Origin: Roseomonas sp. CECT 9278
Lineage (GTDB): Bacteria > Pseudomonadota > Alphaproteobacteria > Acetobacterales > Acetobacteraceae
Reading direction: 5' to 3'
Assembly (NCBI RefSeq): GCF_918698155.1
Contig: NZ_CAKKLX010000017.1
Span: forward strand, 28,756-92,755
DNA length: 64,000 nt
The position numbers were made by a program, and so were the translations under genes. The notes beneath the pieces were generated by a model, which did not search any database, had not been told where the DNA came from, and worked only from the letters and a program-made list of their open reading frames with translations. Position 1 is the first letter of the stretch, and each line of letters opens with the position of its first letter. Below are positions 27,866 through 36,991 of this stretch, piece by piece.

Positions 27866-29069
27866 AGCGCGGGCCCAATCCGCCGGCGGCGCGCACCGTC
27901 TCGCGCTCCGCCTCCGCCATGCCGAGCAACTCGCCGAGCACCTCGGCCTCGTGCTGGTTGAGGAAGGGGCTCGGCGCGAAATCGGGCGGCGGGGCGCCGT
28001 CGATGCGCAGCGGCGTGGCGGGCAGAACGACGCGGCCGACCTCGGGGTGATCGACCCAGCGCAGCATGCCGCGTTCGTGCATGCCGGGGTCTTCCAGCAC
28101 TTCCTCAAGCGTGCGGACGGGCGCCGCGGGCACGCCGTGCTGGCGCGTCAGCGCCTCGAGTTCCGCGCGCGTATGGGCCGAGGTCCAGTCGGTGACCATG
28201 CGGTCCACCTCGGCCATATGCGTCACGCGGTCGGGATTCGTGCGGAAGCGTTCGTCGCCGATCAGCGCCTGCTGGCCCATCGCACCCAGCAGCCGGTCCC
28301 AATGGCCTTCTGTGACCACGATGATGGCGATCCAGCCATCCTTCGCCGGATAGACGTTGTACGGAGCCATCGCCATGCCGGCATGGCTGTTGCCCGTCCG
28401 CGGCGGCACATCCTTCTTCAGCATGCCGCCGAAATGCATGCCGATCGCCGAGGCCAACGTGGAATACGCAGCGTCCTGCATCGCGACCTCGACGAAGGCG
28501 CCCTTGCCTGTGCGTTCACGCGCGAACAACGCCGTCATCACCGCGCCGTACAGATGCGTGCCGCCCAGGAAGTCGCAAACGGTCGGGCCAGCCTTGGTCG
28601 GGGGGCCGTCCGGGAAGCCGGTGGTGTGCATGACGCCGACCGCGGCCTGCACCGTCAGGTCCATCGCAAGCCGGTCCTTGTCCGGCCCGGTCTGCCCGTA
28701 GCCCGATCCCGCCGCATAGATGATGCGCGGGTTGCGCTTGAGCAGCGCTTCGTGCCCCAGCCCCAGCCGGTCCATCGCGCCGGGGGAGAAATTCTCGATC
28801 ACGACATCGGCGCGATCGACCAGGCGCAGGAATACCTCGCGTCCCTTCTCGTTCTTGAGGTCCAGCGACAGGCCACGCTTGTTCGAATTCAGCATGGCCA
28901 TCGGAACCGATCCGCCGGCGACCATGGCGCGCCGGCGCAATGGCTCGCCGGTGGGCGGTTCGATCTTGATGACGGTCGCACCGGCCATCGCCATCAGGAA
29001 CCCGGCATAGGGCGCCTGGTAGATATGCCCGAGGTCGAGGACGAGGATCCCCTCGAGCGGCCGCGTCAT
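27852..29069 (-). CDS. CaiB/BaiF-type family III CoA transferase
   Basis: A 405-residue family III CoA transferase that moves CoA between carboxylic acids. The N-terminal signature GILVLDLGHIYQAPYAGFLM-like segment, VIKIEPPTGEPLRR, LNSNKRGLSLDLK and the catalytic Asp region MQDAAYSTLASAIG are present. The start at 29069 gives the usual MTRPLEGILVLDL beginning; frames further upstream run into the neighbouring dehydrogenase gene. It lies 4 bp after the acyl-CoA dehydrogenase gene (minus strand), forming an activation/oxidation pair. Confidence 0.9.
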   Translation of the reverse strand: MTRPLEGILVLDLGHIYQAPYAGFLMAMAGATVIKIEPPTGEPLRRRAMVAGGSVPMAMLNSNKRGLSLDLKNEKGREVFLRLVDRADVVIENFSPGAMDRLGLGHEALLKRNPRIIYAAGSGYGQTGPDKDRLAMDLTVQAAVGVMHTTGFPDGPPTKAGPTVCDFLGGTHLYGAVMTALFARERTGKGAFVEVAMQDAAYSTLASAIGMHFGGMLKKDVPPRTGNSHAGMAMAPYNVYPAKDGWIAIIVVTEGHWDRLLGAMGQQALIGDERFRTNPDRVTHMAEVDRMVTDWTSAHTRAELEALTRQHGVPAAPVRTLEEVLEDPGMHERGMLRWVDHPEVGRVVLPATPLRIDGAPPPDFAPSPFLNQHEAEVLGELLGMAEAERETVRAAGGLGPRFSGP

Positions 29070-29073
29070 CGCC

Positions 29074-30249
29074 TCAGACCTTCCCGCCGAGCGCGCGCCG
29101 CCCGATCGCGCTGCGATGTACCTCCGACGGACCTTCATACACGCGCATCAGACGCACCTGCTGGTGCATGAGCTGCAGCGGCAGTTCCTTCGTGACGCCC
29201 ATGGCGCCGAAGGTCTGCATGGCGTTGTCCAGCACCTGCTGCGCCATTTCGGTCGCGCGCACCTTCAGGATCGAGGCTTCCGTCCGCACGTCGGCGCCGG
29301 CATCCAGCTTGCGCGCGAGGTCTTCGACCATCAGCCGGCAGGCGTGCATTTCCATCACCGCATCGGCGGCGAACCACTGGATGGCCTGGCGATCGGCCAG
29401 GCGCACGCCCCAGGTCACGCGGTTCTGCGCCTGGTCGGCCATCATCTCCAGCGCGCGGCGCGCCATCCCCACGCAGCGCGCGCCCATCTGCATGCGGCGC
29501 ACGTTCAGGCGCAACTGCATCGGCGCATAGCCGCGGCCGAGTTCGCCCAGCACGTTCTCGTGCGGGATGCGGCAATCCTCGAATACCAGTTCGTAGGTCG
29601 TGCGACCGCCCACCATCGGAATGGCGCGCTCGATGATGAAGCCGGGCGTGCCCTTTTCCACGATGAAGGCGGTGATGCCGTCCTGCCGCTTGCCGTCGCC
29701 GCTGCGCGCCATGAGGATGATGAAGTCGGCGCGCGGCACGTTGGAAACCCAGATCTTGCGCCCGTTGATCACCCAGTCGTCGCCCTCGCGCACCGCGCGC
29801 GTCGTCATGCCGGCAGGATCGCCGCCGGCGCCGGGCTCGCTGATCGCCATGGCGGAACGCATGTCGCCGCGTGCATAGGGGTCGAGGTACTTCGCGCGCT
29901 GCACCGGGCTCGCGACCTGCAGCATCATGTGCAGGTTCGGGCTGTCCGGCGGGATGGTGAAGGGCACGCAGGCGCGCGCCATCTCCTCCTCCGCCGCGGC
30001 AAGCGAGAGCAGTGGAAGATTGGCGCCGCCGAATTCCTCCGGCACGTCAAGGCCCCACAGGCCCAGTTCCTTGCAGCGGGCGAGGAGCGTCGCCTCCTCC
30101 TCCTCCGACAGCTTGAAGCCGCCGCCGGAGGCCTCGCGCTTGAGCACCGAGGGCTCGAGCGGCATCACGTCCCGCTCCACGAACTTCGCGACCAGATCCC
30201 GCAGCATGCGGGTCTCCTCGGTGGCGGCGTAGGGCTGGTTGTGGTCCAT
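29074..30249 (-). CDS. acyl-CoA dehydrogenase
   Basis: A 391-residue flavoprotein of the ACAD family. Helical N-terminal domain, middle beta domain with AISEPGAGGDPAGM and VINGRKIWVSNV, and C-terminal helical domain with RRMQMGARCVGMARRALE and MRVYEGPSEVHRSAIGRRAL. The ATG at 30249 has a purine-rich GGAGGATC stretch before it. It is transcribed with the CoA transferase downstream. The substrate is not evident; the C-terminal region resembles enzymes acting on branched or long acyl-CoAs. Confidence 0.9.
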   Translation of the reverse strand: MDHNQPYAATEETRMLRDLVAKFVERDVMPLEPSVLKREASGGGFKLSEEEEATLLARCKELGLWGLDVPEEFGGANLPLLSLAAAEEEMARACVPFTIPPDSPNLHMMLQVASPVQRAKYLDPYARGDMRSAMAISEPGAGGDPAGMTTRAVREGDDWVINGRKIWVSNVPRADFIILMARSGDGKRQDGITAFIVEKGTPGFIIERAIPMVGGRTTYELVFEDCRIPHENVLGELGRGYAPMQLRLNVRRMQMGARCVGMARRALEMMADQAQNRVTWGVRLADRQAIQWFAADAVMEMHACRLMVEDLARKLDAGADVRTEASILKVRATEMAQQVLDNAMQTFGAMGVTKELPLQLMHQQVRLMRVYEGPSEVHRSAIGRRALGGKV

Positions 30250-30314
30250 GGTGCGATCCTCCGAACGGGGCGATACCGACCACCGGGGGCGGGCGGCGTC
30301 AAGCGATGTGGTGC

Positions 30315-31199
30315 CTACCGCACGTAGCGCCAGCGGAAGCGATCGCCCTGCGTCTCCACGCGTCCGACCGACGGGTCGGGAAAGTGGATCGGCAGCACTT
30401 TCGTGTCCGTGCCTGCCACCTGGCCGAAGAAGGACCGGCGGCTGGCCTCGGCCTCGGCCGCGTCCCAGCAGAACACGGTGGACCAGTCCGGCTGATGCAC
30501 CTGCAGCGCGTGGTGCATCAGGTCGCCGGTGATGACCGCGTGCTGGCCGCCACTGCGGATATGCACGCAGCAATGGCAGGGCGAATGGCCCGGCGTGGGT
30601 TGCAACGTGATGCGGTCATCCAGCTGGAAGTCGTCATCCACCAGCAGCGCCTGGCCGGCCGCGACCACCGGTTCGCAGTTGAAGCGGAAGACGTTGCCGC
30701 CACCGCCCGGGCGCGTTTCCTCGGCCTTGGTCGAGGCTTCCCATGCCGCGTATTCCCGCTTGTGGAACACGTACTTCGCCTTCGGGAAGGTCGGCACCCA
30801 GCGCCCGTCGCGCAGCACCGTGTTCCAGCCCGAATGGTCGATGTGCAGGTGCGTGCACAGCACGTAGTCGATGTCGTCGAAGCCCAGCCCCTCGGCCTTC
30901 AGCCCATCCAGCCAGGGCTGCTTCGGGAAATCCATGGGCGCCGGGTAGCCCTTGTCCTCACCGGTGCAGGTATCGACCAGGATGGTGTGGTGCGGCGTGC
31001 GCACGACATAGGTCTGGTAGGTGATGACCATCTTGCCGGTGGCGGCGTCGTAGGTTTCCGGTTCCACCTCCTTCAGCCGTTCCGCCAGCAGCTCCGGCGC
31101 GGCCGCGGCCTTGGGGAACATGAGTTCGGGCGCGCGCCACGGGCCGTCGCGCTCGATGATGCTGGTGATGGTGACGTCGCCGATGGTGAGCTTGCGCAT
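30315..31199 (-). CDS. metallo-beta-lactamase-fold hydrolase
   Basis: A 294-residue MBL-fold enzyme. Zinc ligands are visible in CTHLHIDHSGWN (H-x-H-x-D-H), PTPGHSPCHCC, ITGDLMHH and a C-terminal VLPIHFPD histidine. The length and spacing resemble lactonase/esterase-like MBL proteins, including the quorum-quenching lactonase group, but the substrate cannot be decided. It lies 65 bp upstream of the acyl-CoA dehydrogenase gene on the same strand and may open a lactone or thioester in the same pathway. Confidence 0.85.
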   Translation of the reverse strand: MRKLTIGDVTITSIIERDGPWRAPELMFPKAAAAPELLAERLKEVEPETYDAATGKMVITYQTYVVRTPHHTILVDTCTGEDKGYPAPMDFPKQPWLDGLKAEGLGFDDIDYVLCTHLHIDHSGWNTVLRDGRWVPTFPKAKYVFHKREYAAWEASTKAEETRPGGGGNVFRFNCEPVVAAGQALLVDDDFQLDDRITLQPTPGHSPCHCCVHIRSGGQHAVITGDLMHHALQVHQPDWSTVFCWDAAEAEASRRSFFGQVAGTDTKVLPIHFPDPSVGRVETQGDRFRWRYVR

Positions 31200-31223
31200 G
31201 TGCTGTCCTGCGGGTTCAGAAGG

Positions 31224-32189
31224 TCATTCGGCGCGGATGCCGGCCTCGGCGGCCACGCGGCGCCAGGTGGGCACGTCCTCGGCGAGGCGCGTGGCAAGGG
31301 TGTCGGGGCTGCTCATCAGCGGCTCGGCACCGAGCATCGCGAAGCGCGCGCGGAAATCCGGGTCGCTGCGCAGGGCCGCGAGTTCGGTCGACATCCGCGC
31401 CAGGATCGGCGCCGGCAACCCCTTTGGCGCAGCGATCGCAAACCAGTTCGGCGCAACATAGCCGGGCACGGTCTCCTGCGCGGTTGGCACGTCTGGCAGT
31501 GCCGCGATGCGTTGCGCCGTCGTCACCGCCAGGATTCGCGCACGACCTTCCCTGGCATGGGCGAGCGTCTCCACGGTGCTGGCGAAGACCACGTCGATGT
31601 CGCGGGTATAGACAGCGTTCATCGCCTGCGCCGCGCCGCGATAGGGCACATGCACCATGTCGATCCGCGCGGTCGCAGCCAGCATCGCGCCGGACAAATG
31701 GTTGGACGACCCGATCCCCGACGTGCCGTAGGTGATGGTGCCCGGCTTCTCGCGCGCTTCGTCCACCAGCGCCTGCAGAGTCGCGAAGCGATGATCGGCG
31801 CGCACCGCGATGGTGGTCGCGATTTCCGCCACCAGCGATACCGGCGTGAGGTCCGTGCGCGGGTCGAAGCCGAGATTGGCGTATATCGCCGGTAGGATGG
31901 CGAGCGAGGAGGAGGTCAGCACGAATGTCGCGCCGTCCGGCGGGGCCTGGACGGTCGCGCGCAGGCCGATCGATCCGCCCGCGCCGGCGCGGTTGTCGAT
32001 CACGAAGGGTTGGCCGAGCCTCTCGCGCAGCCGATCGCTGACCAGCCGGCCGACCGTGTCGATCGGCCCACCCGGCGCGAAGGGAATGATCAGGCGGATC
32101 GGGCGGTTCGGCCAGGCATCCTGCGCCAGCGCGGGCGCCGCGAGGCCGGCCAGGGCCGCGGCCAAGGCGCGCCGGTCGATGGACGTCAT
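31224..32189 (-). CDS. Bug/TctC-family tripartite tricarboxylate transporter receptor
   Basis: A 321-residue periplasmic receptor with signal peptide (cleavage near A-L-A) and family segments RLIIPFAPGGPIDTVGRLV, IDNRAGAGGSIG, YGTSGIGSSNHLSGAM and VHVPYRGAAQAM. It sits 24 bp upstream of the MBL hydrolase gene on the minus strand, so uptake, hydrolysis, CoA activation and dehydrogenation genes follow one another here. Confidence 0.9.
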   Translation of the reverse strand: MTSIDRRALAAALAGLAAPALAQDAWPNRPIRLIIPFAPGGPIDTVGRLVSDRLRERLGQPFVIDNRAGAGGSIGLRATVQAPPDGATFVLTSSSLAILPAIYANLGFDPRTDLTPVSLVAEIATTIAVRADHRFATLQALVDEAREKPGTITYGTSGIGSSNHLSGAMLAATARIDMVHVPYRGAAQAMNAVYTRDIDVVFASTVETLAHAREGRARILAVTTAQRIAALPDVPTAQETVPGYVAPNWFAIAAPKGLPAPILARMSTELAALRSDPDFRARFAMLGAEPLMSSPDTLATRLAEDVPTWRRVAAEAGIRAE

Positions 32190-32268
32190 GCACTCCTCCT
32201 CGACCGTCCTGCTCGCGGCGGCCCTGGCCGACGATCCGACGGACGCGCCGGGTGTGCAAGATGTCGCG

Positions 32269-33153
32269 TCATCGGCGCCGCGCTTCGCGACGGGCGATCC
32301 ATGTGGTGGCGGCGAAGATGATGGCCGCGCCCGCGAAGGTGGTGGCGGCCGGCACGTCCGAGAACACCAGCCATCCCAGCGCCGCCGCCCAGATGATGTC
32401 GAGGAACTTCACGGGCTGCGTCGCCGAGATGTCGGCGATCCGGAACGCCTCGGTCAGGCACCAATGGCCGGCGCTTCCCAGGAGGCCCGTCAGGAGGAAC
32501 CAGCCCCATTGCTCGGCCGTCGGCCAGGTCCATCCCGGCAGCGCGAAGGGCAGCGTGAAGATGGTCACGGTGATCGCCTGCCAGGCGACGATCACCTCAG
32601 GCCGGTCGCGCCGCGTCAGGGCCTTGGTGATCAGGAAGGATGCCGCGAACAGCGGCACGGTGGCGAGCATCACCAGCGACCAGAAGCCGCCGCCCGTCCC
32701 GGTGAACTGCGGCGCGACCACCACCGCAATACCCAGCAGGCCGACGCCCGCGGCGATCCACCGGGCGCGCACAAAGGGCTCGCCGAGGAAAAGCACCGCA
32801 CCGGCCATGATGAAGATCGGCCCGGTGAAGCCGATCGCGGTGGTGTCCGCCAGCGCGATATGCGGCAGCGCCCAGAACCACAACAGCAGCCCTGCGGTAT
32901 GCACCAGGCCGCGCCACGCCTGGCCGCGCAGGTCATGCGGCCGCCAGGCGGCGAGCCCCGTGCGCAGAATGAAGGGCAGCAGCACGACGAGCCCCGCAAG
33001 GTAGCGCAGGAACTGCGTTTGGAAGGGGTCAAGGTCCTGCGCGAGGTGACGCGCCACGGCATTCAGCAAACAGAACTGGAAACCCGCGAGCGCCATCCAC
33101 GCCATGCCGCGCAGGGTGGCGGTGCGCCGCGCGCCCGCGGGCGGCGCGGTCAC
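32269..33153 (-). CDS. EamA/DMT-family transporter
   Basis: A 294-residue membrane protein with ten predicted helices in two EamA repeats. Typical elements are LAGLVVLLPFILRTG, WALPHIALADTTAIGFTGPIFIM-type residues in helices 3-4, and AVLFLGEPFVRARW at the end of repeat one. It would export small metabolites. The start is a GTG at 33153 that overlaps the stop of the upstream hydrolase gene (GTGA), showing coupling. The next ATG at 33105 is a possible alternative. Confidence 0.88.
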   Translation of the reverse strand: MTAPPAGARRTATLRGMAWMALAGFQFCLLNAVARHLAQDLDPFQTQFLRYLAGLVVLLPFILRTGLAAWRPHDLRGQAWRGLVHTAGLLLWFWALPHIALADTTAIGFTGPIFIMAGAVLFLGEPFVRARWIAAGVGLLGIAVVVAPQFTGTGGGFWSLVMLATVPLFAASFLITKALTRRDRPEVIVAWQAITVTIFTLPFALPGWTWPTAEQWGWFLLTGLLGSAGHWCLTEAFRIADISATQPVKFLDIIWAAALGWLVFSDVPAATTFAGAAIIFAATTWIARREARRR

Positions 33154-34025
33154 ACCCGTGCGGCTTCGCGAGCGAGCACGCGGGCAAGCGCTGCGTTGAA
33201 CGGCGCCGCCGCCTCGTAGGCGACCCAATGGCCGGCATCGGGCACCAGTTCGATGCGGGCATCCGCGCGCATTTCCCGCACCAGGTCGAGCCGCTGCTGC
33301 ACATGCGGGCGCGCAATGGCGTCCTGCTCGCCATAGATCGCGCCGAGCGGCGCGCGGCTGCGCAGGATCGCCTGCTTCAGCGAATCCGTATTCGCCCAGC
33401 CCTTGCTCTTGAAGCGGGCGCGGCGGGTATGGAGATCCTGCATCGCCAGCGCCACCTCGTCGATGCGCGATGCGTCGGCGAACATCAACTCGGCAAGGTT
33501 GTGGCGATTGGCGGCTTCGCGGTCGGCACCCTCGAGCTGGCGCACCTTCACCAGTTCGGTGCGCGACCGCACGAAGCCCAGCGCGCCGGCGCCGACGATC
33601 GTCAGGGAGGCGCAGTGGTCGGGGTCGATCGCTGCCAGGTGGCCGGAACACAGCGCCCCGAAGGAGAACCCCGCAAGGTCGTAGCCCTCGGTGCCAATCA
33701 CCTGTCGCAGGCCTTCACGCAAGACTGCCGCCACGCCCTCGGGCCCGGCGGGCTCCGGCGGCATGTCGCTGTCGCCCAGCCCGGGCAGGTCCGGGCAGAT
33801 CACCATCCGGTCGGTGGCGAAGGCGGCGATGTTGCGCAGCCAGTGGCGCCAGGAACCGGACCCGCCATGCAGCAGGACCAGCGGCCGCCCCGCACCCCAG
33901 GCGCGCCAGACCAGCGCACCGGTGCCGCAGGGCGTCTCCGCGCGGCGGGCGCCTTCGGCCACGGCGCGCAATGCTGCGTGCGGTTCCTCCCGAGCGTTGT
34001 TCCTGGACCAGATGAGCGAAGCCAT
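33150..34025 (-). CDS. alpha/beta-hydrolase
   Basis: A 291-residue alpha/beta-hydrolase. The oxyanion-hole motif is VLLHGGSGSWRHW, the nucleophile elbow is DLAGFSFGALCSG (G-F-S-F-G), and the catalytic His lies in VPDAGHWVAYE. Similar enzymes cleave esters or C-C bonds in ring-fission products. It is the first gene of a two-gene unit with the EamA exporter. The ATG at 34025 is the first true ATG of the frame. Confidence 0.88.
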   Translation of the reverse strand: MASLIWSRNNAREEPHAALRAVAEGARRAETPCGTGALVWRAWGAGRPLVLLHGGSGSWRHWLRNIAAFATDRMVICPDLPGLGDSDMPPEPAGPEGVAAVLREGLRQVIGTEGYDLAGFSFGALCSGHLAAIDPDHCASLTIVGAGALGFVRSRTELVKVRQLEGADREAANRHNLAELMFADASRIDEVALAMQDLHTRRARFKSKGWANTDSLKQAILRSRAPLGAIYGEQDAIARPHVQQRLDLVREMRADARIELVPDAGHWVAYEAAAPFNAALARVLAREAARV

Positions 34026-34097
34026 GCGCAAGTCGTTCCCGAAGCACCGGGCGCATCCTAGGGCAGGTGGGGCGACGGTCCAGACCGCCCGTGCCGG

Positions 34098-36989
34098 TCA
34101 GCCGACGGTCGCGGTCCGCACCGGCGGGCCTGCTGCCACGTCCTCGACACCGAGGCGGCGTTCGAGGCTCGGCAGTGTCTCCCGCGCCACGGCGATGACG
34201 GCGACCTGCAGATCGGGCGAAGGGTCCCCCCCGCGCGAAGCCTTCTGAAGCGCCTCAGCCTCGATCGCGAGCCGACTTGCACCCAGGGTTCTCGCGGCGC
34301 CCAGCAGCCGGTGCGCGGCGTGCTGCACATGCCCGGCATCGGCGCGTTCCGCGGCGGAGGCGTTGGTCAGCAGCGCCAGCGACCGACGCACCTCGCCCAC
34401 GAATTCGGCCAGGATGCCGTGGGCGGCATGACCCAACTCGCGTTCCAGGATATCGAGGGCCGAGGTATCGAGGTACGGCGCGGCTGGTTCCTGCGCAGCG
34501 GCGGCGGGCACCGCCTTTCGTCGTGGAATCTGCTGCACCAGGTCCAGCAGCGCGGTGCGGTCCAGCGGCTTGCCGAGATGCCCATCCATGCCCGCGCGGC
34601 GCGTCGCTTCCACCTGGTCCGGCAGCACTGAGGCGGTGAGAGCGATGACGGGAACCTCGCTGGCCGGCGCCGGCATGGCGCGCACGCGGCGCGTCGTCTC
34701 GAAGCCGTCCATGCCCGGCATCTGCAGGTCCATCAGCACCACATCGAAGCGCTGGCGTTCGAGCGCCAGCAGCGCCGTCGGCCCGTCCTCCGCCAGCGAG
34801 ACGCTGTGACCGGCCGACTGCAGCATCGCCTGCGCGATCTGCCGGTTGGCCAGCACGTCGTCGACCACGAGCACGTTGAGCTTGAGCGCGGTCTGCGATG
34901 TGGCGGGGCTTGGCATGGGTGTCTTTTCCTCATCCAAGATGTCGCAGGCCCGCAGCGGCAATTCGACCCAGAACAGCGCGCCGCCGCCCGGCCGCTCGTC
35001 GCAACCGATCGTTCCGCCCATCAGCGCCACGAGCCGCGCCGATATGGCGAGGCCCAGCCCGGTGCCCTGGCCGTCCGCCCCGCTATTCGGCGCGAGCTGG
35101 ACGAAATCCTCGAACAGAAGATTGCGCTTGTCTGCGGGAACGCCCGGGCCGGTGTCGGACACCTCGATCCGCAATTGACCATCGCCGAGCCCGCGCACCT
35201 TCAGATCGACGCGCCCGCCGGCGGGCGTGAATTTCACCGCGTTGGACAGCAGGTTGAGCAGCAGCTGCCGCGTCCGCATCGGGTCCAGCGAGGCGGCGGC
35301 GGGCAAATGCGGGTCGAGTTCCAGCTCAAAGGACAATGCCTTGCGCGCGATCTCCGGGGCCAGCAGCGTGGCGCAGCCTTCCAGCAGCGGGCGCAGCGCG
35401 ACCGCCTGTGGCGCGAGGTCCAGCCGCCCGGCCTCGATCTTCGACAGATCGAGCAGGCCGTTCACCAGGTCAAGCAGATGGCGCCCGGCCTCGTGGAGTG
35501 TCTTGACCTGCTCGCGTTGGTCCGGTGCGAGGCGCGGGTCATGCAGCAGCACCTGGGCGAAGCCGAGCACGCCATTGAGCGGCGTGCGCAATTCATGCGA
35601 GACGCGGGCAAGGAAGCGGCTCTTGGCCTCGCCGGCGGCGGCAGCGGCATCGCGCGCGGTCGCCAGATCCTGCATGGCGCGCTTCAGCGCCGTGATGTCG
35701 GTACGAATGCCCACCGTCCCGCCGTCGGGCGTGCGGCGTTCCGTGATCAGGACCCAGCGGCCGTCGGGCAGCAGGCGCTCCATCGAGGGCTGGTTGCTGA
35801 GGTGGAAGGCCTTGCTTTCGGCCAGGAAGGCCTCGATGTCCGCGCCGGCCTGGGGATACTGCCCGCGCAGCGCACCTTCGCGCATGATGTCGTCGAAGGA
35901 ATTGCCCGGCAGGATGAAGGGCGCGCTGATGCGGTAGAAATCCTTGTAGCGGCTGTTGCAGGCGACCAGGCGGTCTGCCGCATCGAACATCACGAAGCCG
36001 TCGGACATCGATTCCAGGGCGCTTTCCAGGGTCTGGCGCGCCTTGGCGCGTTCGTCCTCCGCCTTGCCGCGCTGCCGCAGGATGACCATCAAGGCGAGTG
36101 CGACGAGGATGATGACGATGCCGAGGATGGCGGAGACGCTGAACGCCCTGATGCGGTCGCGGTACCAGCCCGCGAGCGCGGCATCGACCTCGATGGTCGA
36201 GGTGATCACCAGGGTCGGATAGAGCGCCGGTCGGGCCGAGACGAAAACCTGGCGGCCGGTGAATCGACTGAGTGCAAGCGTCGCCTGCCCGTTCGGCATC
36301 GCCACGATCGGCGCTAGCTGCTGGCCGATCCGGGTCTCGTCATGCGGCACGGAGGCGAGCAGGACGCCGTCGTCGCGTTCCAGCGTCGTGCGCAAGCCGG
36401 GGCTTTCGCCGGCCGCGGACAGCAGCGATCGCACGGAGGGCAGCGGCACTTCCGCCACCGCCCTGACCGACCCGAGCCCGACGATGGTGACGTTGCGCGC
36501 AAAGAACAGGGACCATTCGCCGGTGCTCGGGTTCTGCACCGGGCCGCCGATCGAGACGCCGCCGCTGGCGGCGGCCAATTCCGAAAAGCCCGTCTCGACC
36601 GGAAGCGGCAGGCGTCGGCGCCGCGAGACCGGCAGCGCCGTGGCCACCGGCAAGCCATTGGCCCCGAGCAGCAGGATGTCGCGGTAGGTGAAGTTCTGGT
36701 TGATGAACTGGCGCAGCACGCGATTGACCGAGGCTATGTCGATCTGGCCGTTGTTGGCGAAGGGCGCCAGCATGGCGGGCAACCCGGCCAGCATGGCGTC
36801 GACCTGTACGAAGGCGCGGTTGATCGATGCTTCCGTCGCGATGCTGATGCGTTCGACGGCTTCCTGCGCGCCGCGGATCTGCGCTTCGCGCGCGCGCCCA
36901 ATGATCATCATCGTCGCGGCCGTCTGCGCCAGGAGCAGGAGCACCGCGCCGATGAAGACGGCGCGACGCAGAAGCCGCGTATTCTGCAT
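34098..36989 (-). CDS. hybrid sensor histidine kinase with REC and Hpt domains
   Basis: A 963-residue membrane kinase. Order: membrane helix (11-30), periplasmic sensor of about 250 residues with Cache-like character, second helix (283-304), PAS domain (about 320-435, PAS-7-like SMSDGFVMFDAADRLVACNS), HisKA with His465 (RVSHELRTPLNG), HATPase_c (N, G1 SDTGPGVP, G2 GTGLGLAIS), receiver domain with acceptor Asp754 (VVLMDLQMPGMDG) and Hpt domain with probable His893. The phosphorelay is thus His-Asp-His in one chain, requiring an outside response regulator that is not encoded nearby. It starts 2 bp after a TRAP-type binding-protein gene, which may act as its ligand receptor. Confidence 0.93.
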   Translation of the reverse strand: MQNTRLLRRAVFIGAVLLLLAQTAATMMIIGRAREAQIRGAQEAVERISIATEASINRAFVQVDAMLAGLPAMLAPFANNGQIDIASVNRVLRQFINQNFTYRDILLLGANGLPVATALPVSRRRRLPLPVETGFSELAAASGGVSIGGPVQNPSTGEWSLFFARNVTIVGLGSVRAVAEVPLPSVRSLLSAAGESPGLRTTLERDDGVLLASVPHDETRIGQQLAPIVAMPNGQATLALSRFTGRQVFVSARPALYPTLVITSTIEVDAALAGWYRDRIRAFSVSAILGIVIILVALALMVILRQRGKAEDERAKARQTLESALESMSDGFVMFDAADRLVACNSRYKDFYRISAPFILPGNSFDDIMREGALRGQYPQAGADIEAFLAESKAFHLSNQPSMERLLPDGRWVLITERRTPDGGTVGIRTDITALKRAMQDLATARDAAAAAGEAKSRFLARVSHELRTPLNGVLGFAQVLLHDPRLAPDQREQVKTLHEAGRHLLDLVNGLLDLSKIEAGRLDLAPQAVALRPLLEGCATLLAPEIARKALSFELELDPHLPAAASLDPMRTRQLLLNLLSNAVKFTPAGGRVDLKVRGLGDGQLRIEVSDTGPGVPADKRNLLFEDFVQLAPNSGADGQGTGLGLAISARLVALMGGTIGCDERPGGGALFWVELPLRACDILDEEKTPMPSPATSQTALKLNVLVVDDVLANRQIAQAMLQSAGHSVSLAEDGPTALLALERQRFDVVLMDLQMPGMDGFETTRRVRAMPAPASEVPVIALTASVLPDQVEATRRAGMDGHLGKPLDRTALLDLVQQIPRRKAVPAAAAQEPAAPYLDTSALDILERELGHAAHGILAEFVGEVRRSLALLTNASAAERADAGHVQHAAHRLLGAARTLGASRLAIEAEALQKASRGGDPSPDLQVAVIAVARETLPSLERRLGVEDVAAGPPVRTATVG

Positions 36990-36991
36990 GG

